This document shows, piece after piece, positions 1-6,780 of a DNA stretch of 9,756 nucleotides. Made by a program: the position numbers and the translations under genes. Where the stretch lies: assembly GCA_905214995.1 (NCBI GenBank), contig CAJMOT010000091.1, positions 1-9,756 on the forward strand. Reading direction: 5' to 3'. Every line of letters starts with the position of its first letter. Position 1 is the first letter of the stretch. The DNA is from an uncultured bacterium. GTDB taxonomy: Bacteria; Verrucomicrobiota; Verrucomicrobiia; Opitutales; Intestinicryptomonadaceae. Under the pieces are notes generated by a model. It was given only the letters and a program-made list of their open reading frames with translations. It searched no databases and was not told the origin of the DNA.

Positions 1-1
1 C

Positions 2-781
2 GAGCGGCCCGAGCCCGCGGCGGACGAAACCGCGCCGGAGCCAAAGTCCAGGGAGCCCGAATGGCTCGTGGAATACCGCAATTTCATAAAGCAAAACTTT
101 CCCGAGGACTGGCAGTTCAGAATACGCGGCGGCGCGGCGCTGAAAGAGACGACCTCCACCAACTTTTCCGTCAATCTCGCTTTCGACGCCAAAAAGGAGT
201 GGGATCTTAACAAGTTCGAGTTCACCGCCTTCTACGATTACACCTCCGAAACCATCGACGACGTCACCAACCGCACGCTCGACAAATACGGCGCGGAAGC
301 CAAATTCCGCAGGGACGTTAACAAGGCGAGCAACTGGTACTACGAAAACCTCCTGTCGTACCGCCGCGACACCGTAAAGGGCATACGCGACCAGGTGGAC
401 GAGGCCCTGACGTTCGGCTACCGCTTCGACTTTAAACGCTACGATCTCTACATAGACATCGCCCCGGGCCCCGCAGTCCGGTACATCAACGCCGACGACT
501 ACGATACCAAATGGGTCGCCATGGCGGTCGTGTCGGAATCGCTGCACTGGGACATCAGCAAGTTCATGGCGTTTGAGCAGAAGCTGTACGCCGGCTTCAA
601 CCTCCAAAAGCCCTCGGAATATTCTGTCAACCTCGGGCTCGCGCTGCTCATGCACGCAACGGAAGTCATGGACATCGCCCTAAGGTACACTTACAGCTAC
701 GACGCCATCAACGCCGACAGCGCCCAGAAGTCGGAGCAGACCCTCCTGCTCTCGTTCGAATTCCCGTTCAACTGGAAATAA
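2..781 (+). CDS. DUF481-like outer-membrane beta-barrel protein, 3' part
   Basis: The frame is open from the first bases of the window, so the true start lies upstream; the GTG at 68 is only the first internal start-like codon. The first ~20 visible residues are a Glu/Pro/Ala-rich linker (ERPEPAADETAPEP), followed by about 240 residues of alternating polar/hydrophobic strands rich in Tyr, Phe and Trp. Examples are FEFTAFYDYTSE, NWYYENLLSYRRD and the closing LLLSFEFPFNWK. The pattern of long strands, a 'DDVTN' turn and a C-terminal amphipathic strand fits DUF481 (YdiY-like) barrels of Gram-negative outer membranes, whose role is not well established. The stop lies 25 bases before mdh, with no terminator between, so the two may be co-transcribed. 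The linker and signal peptide cannot be judged because the N-terminus is missing. The barrel call is fairly secure; the exact family is less so. Confidence 0.7.
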   Translation, partial: ERPEPAADETAPEPKSREPEWLVEYRNFIKQNFPEDWQFRIRGGAALKETTSTNFSVNLAFDAKKEWDLNKFEFTAFYDYTSETIDDVTNRTLDKYGAEAKFRRDVNKASNWYYENLLSYRRDTVKGIRDQVDEALTFGYRFDFKRYDLYIDIAPGPAVRYINADDYDTKWVAMAVVSESLHWDISKFMAFEQKLYAGFNLQKPSEYSVNLGLALLMHATEVMDIALRYTYSYDAINADSAQKSEQTLLLSFEFPFNWK

Positions 782-793
782 CGCTTTAACCAT

Positions 794-799
794 AAGGAG
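794..799 (+). promoter_or_regulatory. Shine-Dalgarno of mdh
   Basis: AAGGAG ends seven bases before the ATG at 807. It is one of the better ribosome binding sites in the window and fixes the mdh start. Confidence 0.8.
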
Positions 800-806
800 A
801 CATAAA

Positions 807-1793
807 ATGAAAAAACCCATAAGAGTCGCAATAACCGGAGCCGCCGGACAAATCGGCTACTCCCTCCTGTTCAGAATCGCAAGCGGCGCCGTATTCGGCC
901 CCGACCAGCCCGTGGAATTGAGCCTCATCGAAATCGAGCCCGGAATGAAGGCGCTCGAAGGCGTCAAGATGGAGCTCGACGACTGCGCGTTCCCGCTGCT
1001 CGACGGCATCGTGACGACCTGCGATCTCGACGAGGGCTTCAAGGGCGCCAACTGGGCGCTTCTCGTCGGCAGCGTCCCCCGCAAGAAGGGCATGGAGCGC
1101 TCCGACCTGCTCGGCATCAACGGCAAGATTTTCATAGGGCAGGGCCAGGCGATTGAAAAGAACGCCGCCGACGACATCCGCGTGCTCGTTGTCGGCAACC
1201 CCTGCAACACGAACTGCTGGATCGCCATGACCCACGCTGCGGGCATCCCCGCGAACCGCTGGTTCGCCATGACCCGCCTCGACGAAAACCGCGGCCGGGC
1301 GCAGCTTGCGCAGAAGGCCGGAGTGCACGTCAACGAAGTGACGAACATGACCATCTGGGGCAACCACTCCTCCACCCAGTATCCCGACTTCTACAACGCA
1401 AAAATCGGCGGGAAGCCCGCGGCGGAAGTCATATCCGACGAGGCGTGGCTTAAAAACGACTTCATCCCGATCGTCCAAAAGCGCGGAGCCGCCATTATAG
1501 AGGCGCGCGGCCTCTCGAGCGCGGCGAGCGCGGCGAATGCCGCCATAGACACCGTCCGCACGCTCGTCACCCCGACGCCGGAAGGTCAGTGGTTCAGCGT
1601 CGGCGTATGCTCCGACGGCAGCTACGGCGCTCCGAAGGGAATCATAACCTCTCTCCCCGTCCGCTCCGACGGCAAGAACTGGGAAGTCGTCCAGGGGCTC
1701 GAAATCAACGAGTTCTCGCGCGAGAAAATCGACGCCAGCAACAAGGAGCTCCTCGACGAACAGGCTGCCGTAAAGCAGATCTTCAACCTCTGA
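807..1793 (+). CDS. mdh: Malate dehydrogenase, NAD-dependent, type 2 (cytosolic-like)
   Basis: Interconverts malate and oxaloacetate with NAD(H) in the cytoplasm (TCA cycle). The 328 residues are full length for the MDH type 2 family. Visible features in order: the Rossmann loop GAAGQIG (11-17); LEGVKMELDDCAFPLL (from 50); the mobile loop PRKKGMER (91-98) with substrate-binding Arg92 and Arg98; NPCNTN (131-136); RLDENR (157-162) with catalytic Asp159 and Arg162; and IWGNHSSTQ (183-191) with the proton-relay His187. These correspond to Arg91, Arg97, Asp158, Arg161 and His186 of the pig cytosolic enzyme. The residue that binds the adenosine ribose, usually Asp in 'LLDI', is Glu42 here (LIEI); an acidic side chain still fits NAD rather than NADP. 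The start is fixed by an AAGGAG site. A strong terminator follows 78 bases after the stop. Confidence 0.96.
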   Translation: MKKPIRVAITGAAGQIGYSLLFRIASGAVFGPDQPVELSLIEIEPGMKALEGVKMELDDCAFPLLDGIVTTCDLDEGFKGANWALLVGSVPRKKGMERSDLLGINGKIFIGQGQAIEKNAADDIRVLVVGNPCNTNCWIAMTHAAGIPANRWFAMTRLDENRGRAQLAQKAGVHVNEVTNMTIWGNHSSTQYPDFYNAKIGGKPAAEVISDEAWLKNDFIPIVQKRGAAIIEARGLSSAASAANAAIDTVRTLVTPTPEGQWFSVGVCSDGSYGAPKGIITSLPVRSDGKNWEVVQGLEINEFSREKIDASNKELLDEQAAVKQIFNL

Positions 1794-1871
1794 TTTTGCG
1801 CGCGGATACGCGGCTGAAAACGGCCGGAACGCCCCGCCCATGGATCTCATTCGGGCGGAGGCTACGCGGTT

Positions 1872-1905
1872 CGCCCCAAGCGGCATCGGCTTGGGGCGTT
1901 TTTTT
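1872..1905 (+). terminator. Intrinsic terminator after mdh
   Basis: A perfect 10-bp stem (CGCCCCAAGC paired with GCTTGGGGCG) closes a 7-base loop and is followed directly by seven T residues (1899-1905). This is a textbook Rho-independent terminator. It ends the DUF481-mdh transcript and separates it from carB. Confidence 0.93.
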
Positions 1906-2159
1906 GCGCGGCAAAACGACGATCGAACTATGCGAATAACAGCCGGGCGCTTTTCTATTTTCGATTTTCCGAGATTTTCCTTGTCGGGGATTTTGGCGCA
2001 TTTGCAGTCGGCGAAGGCGAAATCTGCCCAATCGGAACAGGCAAAAAGGCGCAAGTTCATCCAAGGCCCTGATCCGTCCGATTGGGGAGCAATATGAGGC
2101 CGGATTTCCGCCTTTGTTTCCGCAACCGGAAAACGCCGCCAAAGGCCGGCGGGAAATTT
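1906..2159. other. Gene-free spacer between the mdh terminator and the carB promoter
   Basis: No coding sequence here is convincing: short open frames exist on both strands, but none has a ribosome site or recognisable protein. What can be seen is GATTTTCC twice with a 10-base period (1963-1970 and 1973-1980), a related GATTTTGG at 1989-1996, and a small perfect hairpin TTTCCG-CAAC-CGGAAA (2117-2132). No tRNA or known RNA fold was recognised. Confidence 0.6.
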
Positions 2160-2188
2160 TTGAAATTTTTTATCCGCCCACCTTTAAT
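2160..2188 (+). promoter_or_regulatory. Probable sigma70-type promoter of carB
   Basis: TTGAAA (2160-2165) and TTTAAT (2183-2188) are each one base from the sigma70 consensus hexamers and are separated by exactly 17 bases. Transcription would start near 2195 and give a leader of roughly 115 bases. A second -10-like TATAAA (2261-2266) nearer the gene lacks a good -35 and is a weaker alternative. This is read from the sequence only and assumes a sigma70-like consensus in this organism. Confidence 0.6.
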
Positions 2189-2203
2189 GGGGGCGCAATC
2201 TTG

Positions 2204-2305
2204 CCGCAAGTATTTGCTTGCGGTCGGCGTCGGAAGTTCCTATCGTCTTCCGGATTTTTATATAAATACAGCCGTCGGCGGGCGACGCCGCGAAATACAT
2301 TTCGC
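2204..2305 (+). promoter_or_regulatory. Structured leader of carB with three hairpins and no Shine-Dalgarno
   Basis: Three perfect stems lie in a row downstream of the predicted start of transcription: CCGCAAG/CTTGCGG (2204-2210 with 2217-2223, 6-base loop), CGTCG/CGACG (2273-2277 with 2283-2287) and GCGAAA-TACA-TTTCGC (2290-2305). The last ends five bases before the carB ATG and covers the place where a ribosome site would sit; no purine-rich site is visible there. None of the stems has a T tract, so classical attenuation by termination is not indicated. Control of translation is possible but is inference. It does not match any riboswitch I recognise. Confidence 0.4.
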
Positions 2306-2310
2306 ATATC

Positions 2311-5300
2311 ATGCCAAAACGCACAGATTTAAAAACGATATTGATTATCGGTTCGGGCCCGATTGTAATCGGGCAGGCCTGCGAGTTCGACTACTCCGGA
2401 ACGCAGGCGTGCAAGGCCCTCAAAGAGGAGGGATACAGGGTGGTGCTGGTGAATTCCAATCCCGCGACGATTATGACAGACCCCGAGTCGGCGGACGTCA
2501 CCTATATCGAGCCATTGACGCCCGAGGTTCTCGAAAAAATCATCGCCAAGGAGCGTCCCGACGCGCTTTTGCCGACGCTCGGGGGGCAGACGGGACTGAA
2601 CCTTTCGCTCAGGCTTTCAAAGCTCGGGATTCTCAAAAAGTACGGCGTGGAGCTCATAGGCGCCAATGAAGAGGCCATCGAGAAAGGCGAGGATCGCGAA
2701 AAATTCAGGAAGGCGATGCTCAAAATAGGGCTCGACATTCCGCAGAGCATCGTGGTCCACGACATAAAGGAGGCGACGGACTGGATAGAGAAGTGGGGCA
2801 AATTTCCGGTCATAATCCGCCCGAGCTACACCCTCGGGGGAACGGGCGGGGGAATCGCATACAACCGCGAGGAATACGAAAACATGGTGTCTTTCGGGCT
2901 TAGCGCGTCTCCCGCAACGGAGGTGCTCGTCGAGGAGTGCCTGCTCGGCTGGAAGGAATTTGAGATGGAGGTCATGCGCGACCGCAAAGACCAGTGCGTG
3001 GTGATCTGCTCCATAGAAAATTTCGACCCGATGGGCGTCCACACGGGCGACTCCATAACGATAGCGCCCGCCCTGACGCTCACCGACCGCGAATACCAGC
3101 TTATGCGCGACGCGAGCTTTGCGGTCATCAGGGAAATCGGGGTGGAGACGGGGGGCTCCAACATACAGTTTGCGGTGGATCCCAAGACGGGGCGCATGAT
3201 AGTCATCGAGATGAACCCGCGCGTTTCGCGCAGCTCCGCGCTTGCGTCGAAGGCGACGGGCTTTCCGATTGCGAAAATCGCGGCGAAGCTCGCCGTGGGC
3301 TATTCGCTCGACGAGCTGCGCAACGACATCACCCGCGAGACCCCCGCGAGCTTCGAGCCCACCATCGACTACATCGTCACAAAAGTCCCGCGCTTTACCT
3401 TTGAGAAATTCGCCGGCAGCGACAATACTTTGACGTCTTCCATGAAGAGCGTCGGCGAGGCAATGGCAATCGGCAGGACTTTCAAGGAGTCTTTCCAGAA
3501 GGCGCTGAGGTCGCTTGAAATCGGCTGCCGCGGCTTCGGCGGCGGCGGGAAGTTTGGCGGAAGCCAGTGCCCGAGCGTCGAGAAAATCCGCAAGGGGCTC
3601 GTCCGCCCGACTGCCGAGCGCGTGTTCTACATACGCTACGCGATGCTTTCCGGCATGACGGACGAGGAAATCCGCGAGTACACGTGCATAGACATCTGGT
3701 TCCTGCGCCAGCTGCGCGGGCTCGTGGAAATGGAAAAGGAGCTTTCAAAGAAGGGGCTTCTGAACCTCGACGAGGATCTTTTGCGCCGCGCGAAGGAGGC
3801 CGGTTTCACCGACCTCCAGATTTCGGAAATCTGCGGCACGAAAATCCGCAACATAAAGCAGCTTCGCAAGGAGTTCGGAATAAACACGGTCTACCGCCTC
3901 GTGGACACCTGCGCCGCGGAGTTCAAGGCGGTCACCCCCTACTACTATTCGACCTACGGGGTCGAGGGCGAAATAATGCCTTCGGACAAGAAGAAGGTGA
4001 TGATAATCGGCGGCGGCCCCAACAGGATAGGGCAGGGGATAGAGTTCGACTACTGTTGCGTGCACGCGGCTTTCGCCCTGCGCGAAGCCGGCTACGAGAC
4101 GCTCATGATAAATTCCAACCCCGAGACCGTCTCCACCGACTACGACACCTCCGACAGGCTGTACTTTGAGCCGCTCACGCTCGAAGACGTTTTGGAGGTC
4201 TACAATCAGGAGAAGTGTTGGGGGGCGATAGTGCAGTTCGGCGGGCAGACGCCGCTCAACCTCGCGTCGGAGCTCAAGGCGAACGGCGTGAACATAATCG
4301 GAACTTCCCCTGAGTCAATAGACGCCGCGGAAGACCGTCAGATTTTCAAAAGGATTCTCGAAAAGCTCGGATTGAAGCAGCCCGTCAACGCCACCGCCAC
4401 CACCCCCGAGGAGGCGTACGAGCTCGCGGGGCAGATCGGCTTCCCGATACTTTTGCGCCCGAGCTTCGTGCTCGGCGGCAGGGGAATGTTCATCGTCTAC
4501 GAGATGGAGGAGATGAAGCGCGTCATACGCGAGGCGTTCGACGCCGCCCCCGGCAAGCCCGTGCTGCTCGACAAGTTCCTCGAGGACGCCATAGAGCTCG
4601 ACGTGGACGCCATAAGCGACGGCGAGACCACCGTAATCGGCGGAATGCTGGAGCACATCGAATACGCGGGCGTCCACTCCGGCGACGCGGCTATGGTGAT
4701 TCCGCCGCACACTCTCCAAAAGAACATTCTCGAAGAGGTGAGAAGCGCGACGTACGCGCTCGCGAAGGAGCTGAAAGTCGTCGGGCTGATGAACGTCCAA
4801 TACGCCATAAAAGGCGGCGAGCTCTACCTCATCGAGGTCAACCCGAGGGCGTCGCGCACGATTCCCTTCATATCAAAGGTCATAGGCGTGCCGCTCGCGA
4901 AGCTCGCCGCGCGCGTTATGGCGGGCGAGAAGCTGAAGGATTTGGGGTTCACCAAAGAGGTCGTGCCCGACTATATCGCGGTGAAGGAGAGCGTATTCCC
5001 GTTCGTGCGCTTTCTGGGCTCGCAGATAATGCTCACCCCCGAAATGCGCTCCACAGGCGAGGTCATGGGGCTCGACACGTCGCTTGGCATGGCGTTCGCC
5101 AAGAGCCAGATGGCGGCGCAGCCGGGCCTGCCGACTTCCGGCAACGTCTTCATCTCCGTCAAAGACCACGACAAGGAGGCGGGCGCGTCCGTCGCAAAAT
5201 CCTTCCACGAGCTCGGCTTCAAGATTTTCTCCACCGCCGGAACCGCGGCGTTCCTCGCCTCGAAAGGCATTCCCGTCACCAAGACCTTCAAGCTGAGCGA

Positions 5301-5571
5301 GGGCGCGCGCCCGAACGTCGTGGACATGATAAAGAACGGGCAGATGCAGATAATAGTCAACACCCCTTCCGGAATGAATCCGCGCCTCGACGAAAACAGG
5401 ATCCGCGAAGAGGCGCTGCTCGGGCGCGTCTGCATGATAACCACCATCATGGGCGCGTACGCGGCCATACAGGGAATAAAGGCGCTCAAAGGGCAGCCCC
5501 TGAACGTCAAGAGCTTGCAGGAGTACGGCGAGATAATGCGCAAAAAGCGCGCCGCGCTCGGGGACATTTAG
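2311..5571 (+). CDS. carB: Carbamoyl-phosphate synthase, large subunit
   Basis: Makes carbamoyl phosphate from bicarbonate, ammonia (channelled from CarA) and two ATP, for arginine and pyrimidine synthesis. At 1086 residues it is full length, close to the 1073 of E. coli. It has the duplicated layout of the family. The N-terminal half opens with IIGSGPIVIGQACEFDYSG and contains the first ATP-grasp site (Arg129, Arg170, and E300-M-N302-P-R304). An oligomerisation region spans about 400-550. The second half starts near 563 with MIIGGGPNRIGQGIEFDY and has Arg676 and E842-V-N844-P-R846. A C-terminal MGS-like allosteric domain runs from about 944 (NVFISV, FSTAGT, IVNTPSG). All key nucleotide-binding residues I can place are present. 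The partner carA is not adjacent, so the two subunits are unlinked here or carA lies outside the window. The ATG at 2311 has no clear Shine-Dalgarno, but MPKRTDLKTILIIGSGP matches the usual N-terminus. Confidence 0.98.
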   Translation: MPKRTDLKTILIIGSGPIVIGQACEFDYSGTQACKALKEEGYRVVLVNSNPATIMTDPESADVTYIEPLTPEVLEKIIAKERPDALLPTLGGQTGLNLSLRLSKLGILKKYGVELIGANEEAIEKGEDREKFRKAMLKIGLDIPQSIVVHDIKEATDWIEKWGKFPVIIRPSYTLGGTGGGIAYNREEYENMVSFGLSASPATEVLVEECLLGWKEFEMEVMRDRKDQCVVICSIENFDPMGVHTGDSITIAPALTLTDREYQLMRDASFAVIREIGVETGGSNIQFAVDPKTGRMIVIEMNPRVSRSSALASKATGFPIAKIAAKLAVGYSLDELRNDITRETPASFEPTIDYIVTKVPRFTFEKFAGSDNTLTSSMKSVGEAMAIGRTFKESFQKALRSLEIGCRGFGGGGKFGGSQCPSVEKIRKGLVRPTAERVFYIRYAMLSGMTDEEIREYTCIDIWFLRQLRGLVEMEKELSKKGLLNLDEDLLRRAKEAGFTDLQISEICGTKIRNIKQLRKEFGINTVYRLVDTCAAEFKAVTPYYYSTYGVEGEIMPSDKKKVMIIGGGPNRIGQGIEFDYCCVHAAFALREAGYETLMINSNPETVSTDYDTSDRLYFEPLTLEDVLEVYNQEKCWGAIVQFGGQTPLNLASELKANGVNIIGTSPESIDAAEDRQIFKRILEKLGLKQPVNATATTPEEAYELAGQIGFPILLRPSFVLGGRGMFIVYEMEEMKRVIREAFDAAPGKPVLLDKFLEDAIELDVDAISDGETTVIGGMLEHIEYAGVHSGDAAMVIPPHTLQKNILEEVRSATYALAKELKVVGLMNVQYAIKGGELYLIEVNPRASRTIPFISKVIGVPLAKLAARVMAGEKLKDLGFTKEVVPDYIAVKESVFPFVRFLGSQIMLTPEMRSTGEVMGLDTSLGMAFAKSQMAAQPGLPTSGNVFISVKDHDKEAGASVAKSFHELGFKIFSTAGTAAFLASKGIPVTKTFKLSEGARPNVVDMIKNGQMQIIVNTPSGMNPRLDENRIREEALLGRVCMITTIMGAYAAIQGIKALKGQPLNVKSLQEYGEIMRKKRAALGDI

Positions 5572-5588
5572 CGCGGATTTTGCCGCGC
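5571..5588 (+). repeat. GC-rich hairpin at the carB stop codon
   Basis: GCGCGG-ATTTTG-CCGCGC forms a 6-bp all-GC stem that begins on the last base of the carB stop codon. No T run follows (GTCCCCTTA), so it is not a standard terminator. It may slow or protect the transcript at the carB end, or be chance in GC-rich DNA. Confidence 0.35.
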
Positions 5589-5630
5589 GTCCCCTTACGG
5601 AAGCCGCCGCCGCGCCGATAAGATAACGGA

Positions 5631-6029
5631 ATGAATGCGAGAAAATTTCAGAAGACTCTCGAGTCGATTTTGAGGGACGATTCGCGGTACGCCGCGGGCG
5701 CCTACGTGTTCGTCCGCATGGCTCTCGACTTCACCGTAAAGCGGCTGTGCTCGATGAACCCGTCGCGCAAGGAGAGGCACGTGTCCTCAAAGGAGCTTTT
5801 GGAGGGCATAAGGCTGTTCGCGCTCGAAACGTTCGGGCCGATGGCGCTGCCGCTCTTCGAGGAGTGGGGGGTGCGCTCGTGCCTCGACTTCGGGCAGATA
5901 GTGTTCAACCTCGTTGACGCGCGGGCGCTCACCAAGACGGATGAGGACAGGCTCGAGGATTTCGCCGGCGGGTACGATTTCAAGGAGGCTTTCGCGGCGC
6001 CGTTTTTGCCGCAAAAAAGGAAAATTTGA
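5631..6029 (+). CDS. Minf_1886-like conserved protein of unknown function
   Basis: A 132-residue soluble protein with no signal peptide or membrane segment. It resembles the Minf_1886-type family, small proteins found mainly in Verrucomicrobia and Planctomycetes with no assigned function. Visible family hallmarks are an N-terminal block with RYAAGAYVFVRMALDFTVKRL (about 19-39), RHVSSKELLEGIRLFALETFGPMA (about 49-72), then a WGVRSCLDFGQIVFNLV segment, and near the end DFAGGYDFKEAF. The only cysteines are in KRLCSM and RSCLDF, too few for an obvious metal or Fe-S site. The start has no clear Shine-Dalgarno; a weak TAAGAT lies six bases before the ATG, so a leaderless transcript is conceivable. 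The stop is one base from the sufC start, which strongly suggests co-translation with the Suf genes and hints at a link to Fe-S assembly. That link is inference from position only. Confidence 0.8.
   Translation: MNARKFQKTLESILRDDSRYAAGAYVFVRMALDFTVKRLCSMNPSRKERHVSSKELLEGIRLFALETFGPMALPLFEEWGVRSCLDFGQIVFNLVDARALTKTDEDRLEDFAGGYDFKEAFAAPFLPQKRKI
6013..6021 (+). promoter_or_regulatory. Ribosome binding site that sets the sufC start
   Basis: AAAAAAGGA lies nine bases before ATG 6031, inside the last codons of the upstream gene. It supports 6031 as the sufC start, against a longer in-frame ATG at 5914 whose extra 39 residues are Arg-rich out-of-frame sequence of the upstream gene. Confidence 0.7.
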
Positions 6030-6030
6030 C

Positions 6031-6780
6031 ATGCGCGGATTGGAAATAAAAAATCTCACGGTAGAAGTCGCCGGAAAGAGGGTTGTGGACGGCATGAACC
6101 TGTCGGCGCCTTCCGGCGAAGTCCACGCGATAATGGGCCCCAACGGGACGGGCAAGAGCAGCCTTTCCAAGGCGGTCGCCGGCCATCCCGAATACAGGAT
6201 AACGGGGGGCGAGGTTTTGCTCGACGGCGAAAACATCGTAGGGCTTCCGCCCGACGAAATCGCCCGCAGGGGTTTTTTTCTCGGCTTCCAATACCCCGTG
6301 GAAATCCCCGGGGTCAGCATAGCGAACTTCATCCGCGCCTGCCTTTCGGCTCGCCTGCCCGAGGGCGAGACCCTCAATCCGGTAGAGTACTACAAGCGGC
6401 TGCACGCCAAGATGGACGAGCTCAAAATGGACAGGGGATTTACGGCGCGCAGCGTCAACGACGGGTTCAGCGGCGGCGAGAAAAAGAGGTGCGACATCCT
6501 CCAGATGCTGATGCTCGAGCCCAAGTTCGCCATACTCGACGAAACCGACAGCGGGCTCGACATCGACGCGCTGAAAATAGTGTCCGAGGGCGTTAATTCC
6601 GCGCGCTCGCCGGATCGCGGAATGCTGCTTATCACTCATTACCACCGGCTGCTCGAATACGTGAAGCCCGACGCCGTGCACGTCATGAGCGGCGGGAAGA
6701 TAGTGCGCAGCGGCGGGCCGGAGCTCGCCGTGGAGCTCGAGCAAAAAGGGTACGACTGGATCAAGGGGCCCGTGCGATGA
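6031..6780 (+). CDS. sufC: SufC, ATPase of the SufBC2D Fe-S scaffold
   Basis: An ABC-type ATPase without membrane partners. A SufC dimer binds SufB and SufD, and ATP hydrolysis remodels the complex for Fe-S cluster assembly in the cytoplasm. The 249 residues are the usual length. Visible motifs: Walker A GPNGTGKSS (36-44), Q-loop Gln87 in GFQYPVEIPG, the signature FSGGEKKR (146-153), Walker B KFAILDETD (165-173) with Asp170 and Glu171, D-loop SGLD (174-177) and switch His203 in ITHYHRLL. FQYPVEIPGVS, NDGFSGGEKKR and ETDSGLDIDALK are typical of SufC rather than of transporter ATPases. The gene starts one base after the Minf_1886-like gene and overlaps sufB by four bases (ATGA). Confidence 0.97.
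   Translation: MRGLEIKNLTVEVAGKRVVDGMNLSAPSGEVHAIMGPNGTGKSSLSKAVAGHPEYRITGGEVLLDGENIVGLPPDEIARRGFFLGFQYPVEIPGVSIANFIRACLSARLPEGETLNPVEYYKRLHAKMDELKMDRGFTARSVNDGFSGGEKKRCDILQMLMLEPKFAILDETDSGLDIDALKIVSEGVNSARSPDRGMLLITHYHRLLEYVKPDAVHVMSGGKIVRSGGPELAVELEQKGYDWIKGPVR

Noticed and set aside
786..2060. 424-residue reverse-strand frame over mdh and the spacer
   Set aside because: Antisense of mdh; the protein is Arg/Ala/Val/Asp-rich with no family character, and mdh on the other strand is unmistakable.
1840..2142. Small open frames in the mdh-carB spacer on both strands
   Set aside because: They span the terminator, lack ribosome sites and show no protein-like pattern.
5595..5624. Possible separate promoter before the Minf_1886-like gene (TTACGG, 18 bases, TAAGAT)
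   Set aside because: Both hexamers match the consensus poorly, and carB read-through could drive the genes; it is kept only as a hint under the leaderless finding.
5914..6030. Longer sufC start at 5914
   Set aside because: The extra 39 residues are Arg-rich and overlap the upstream gene out of frame; ATG 6031 has its own ribosome site and gives the standard SufC N-terminus.
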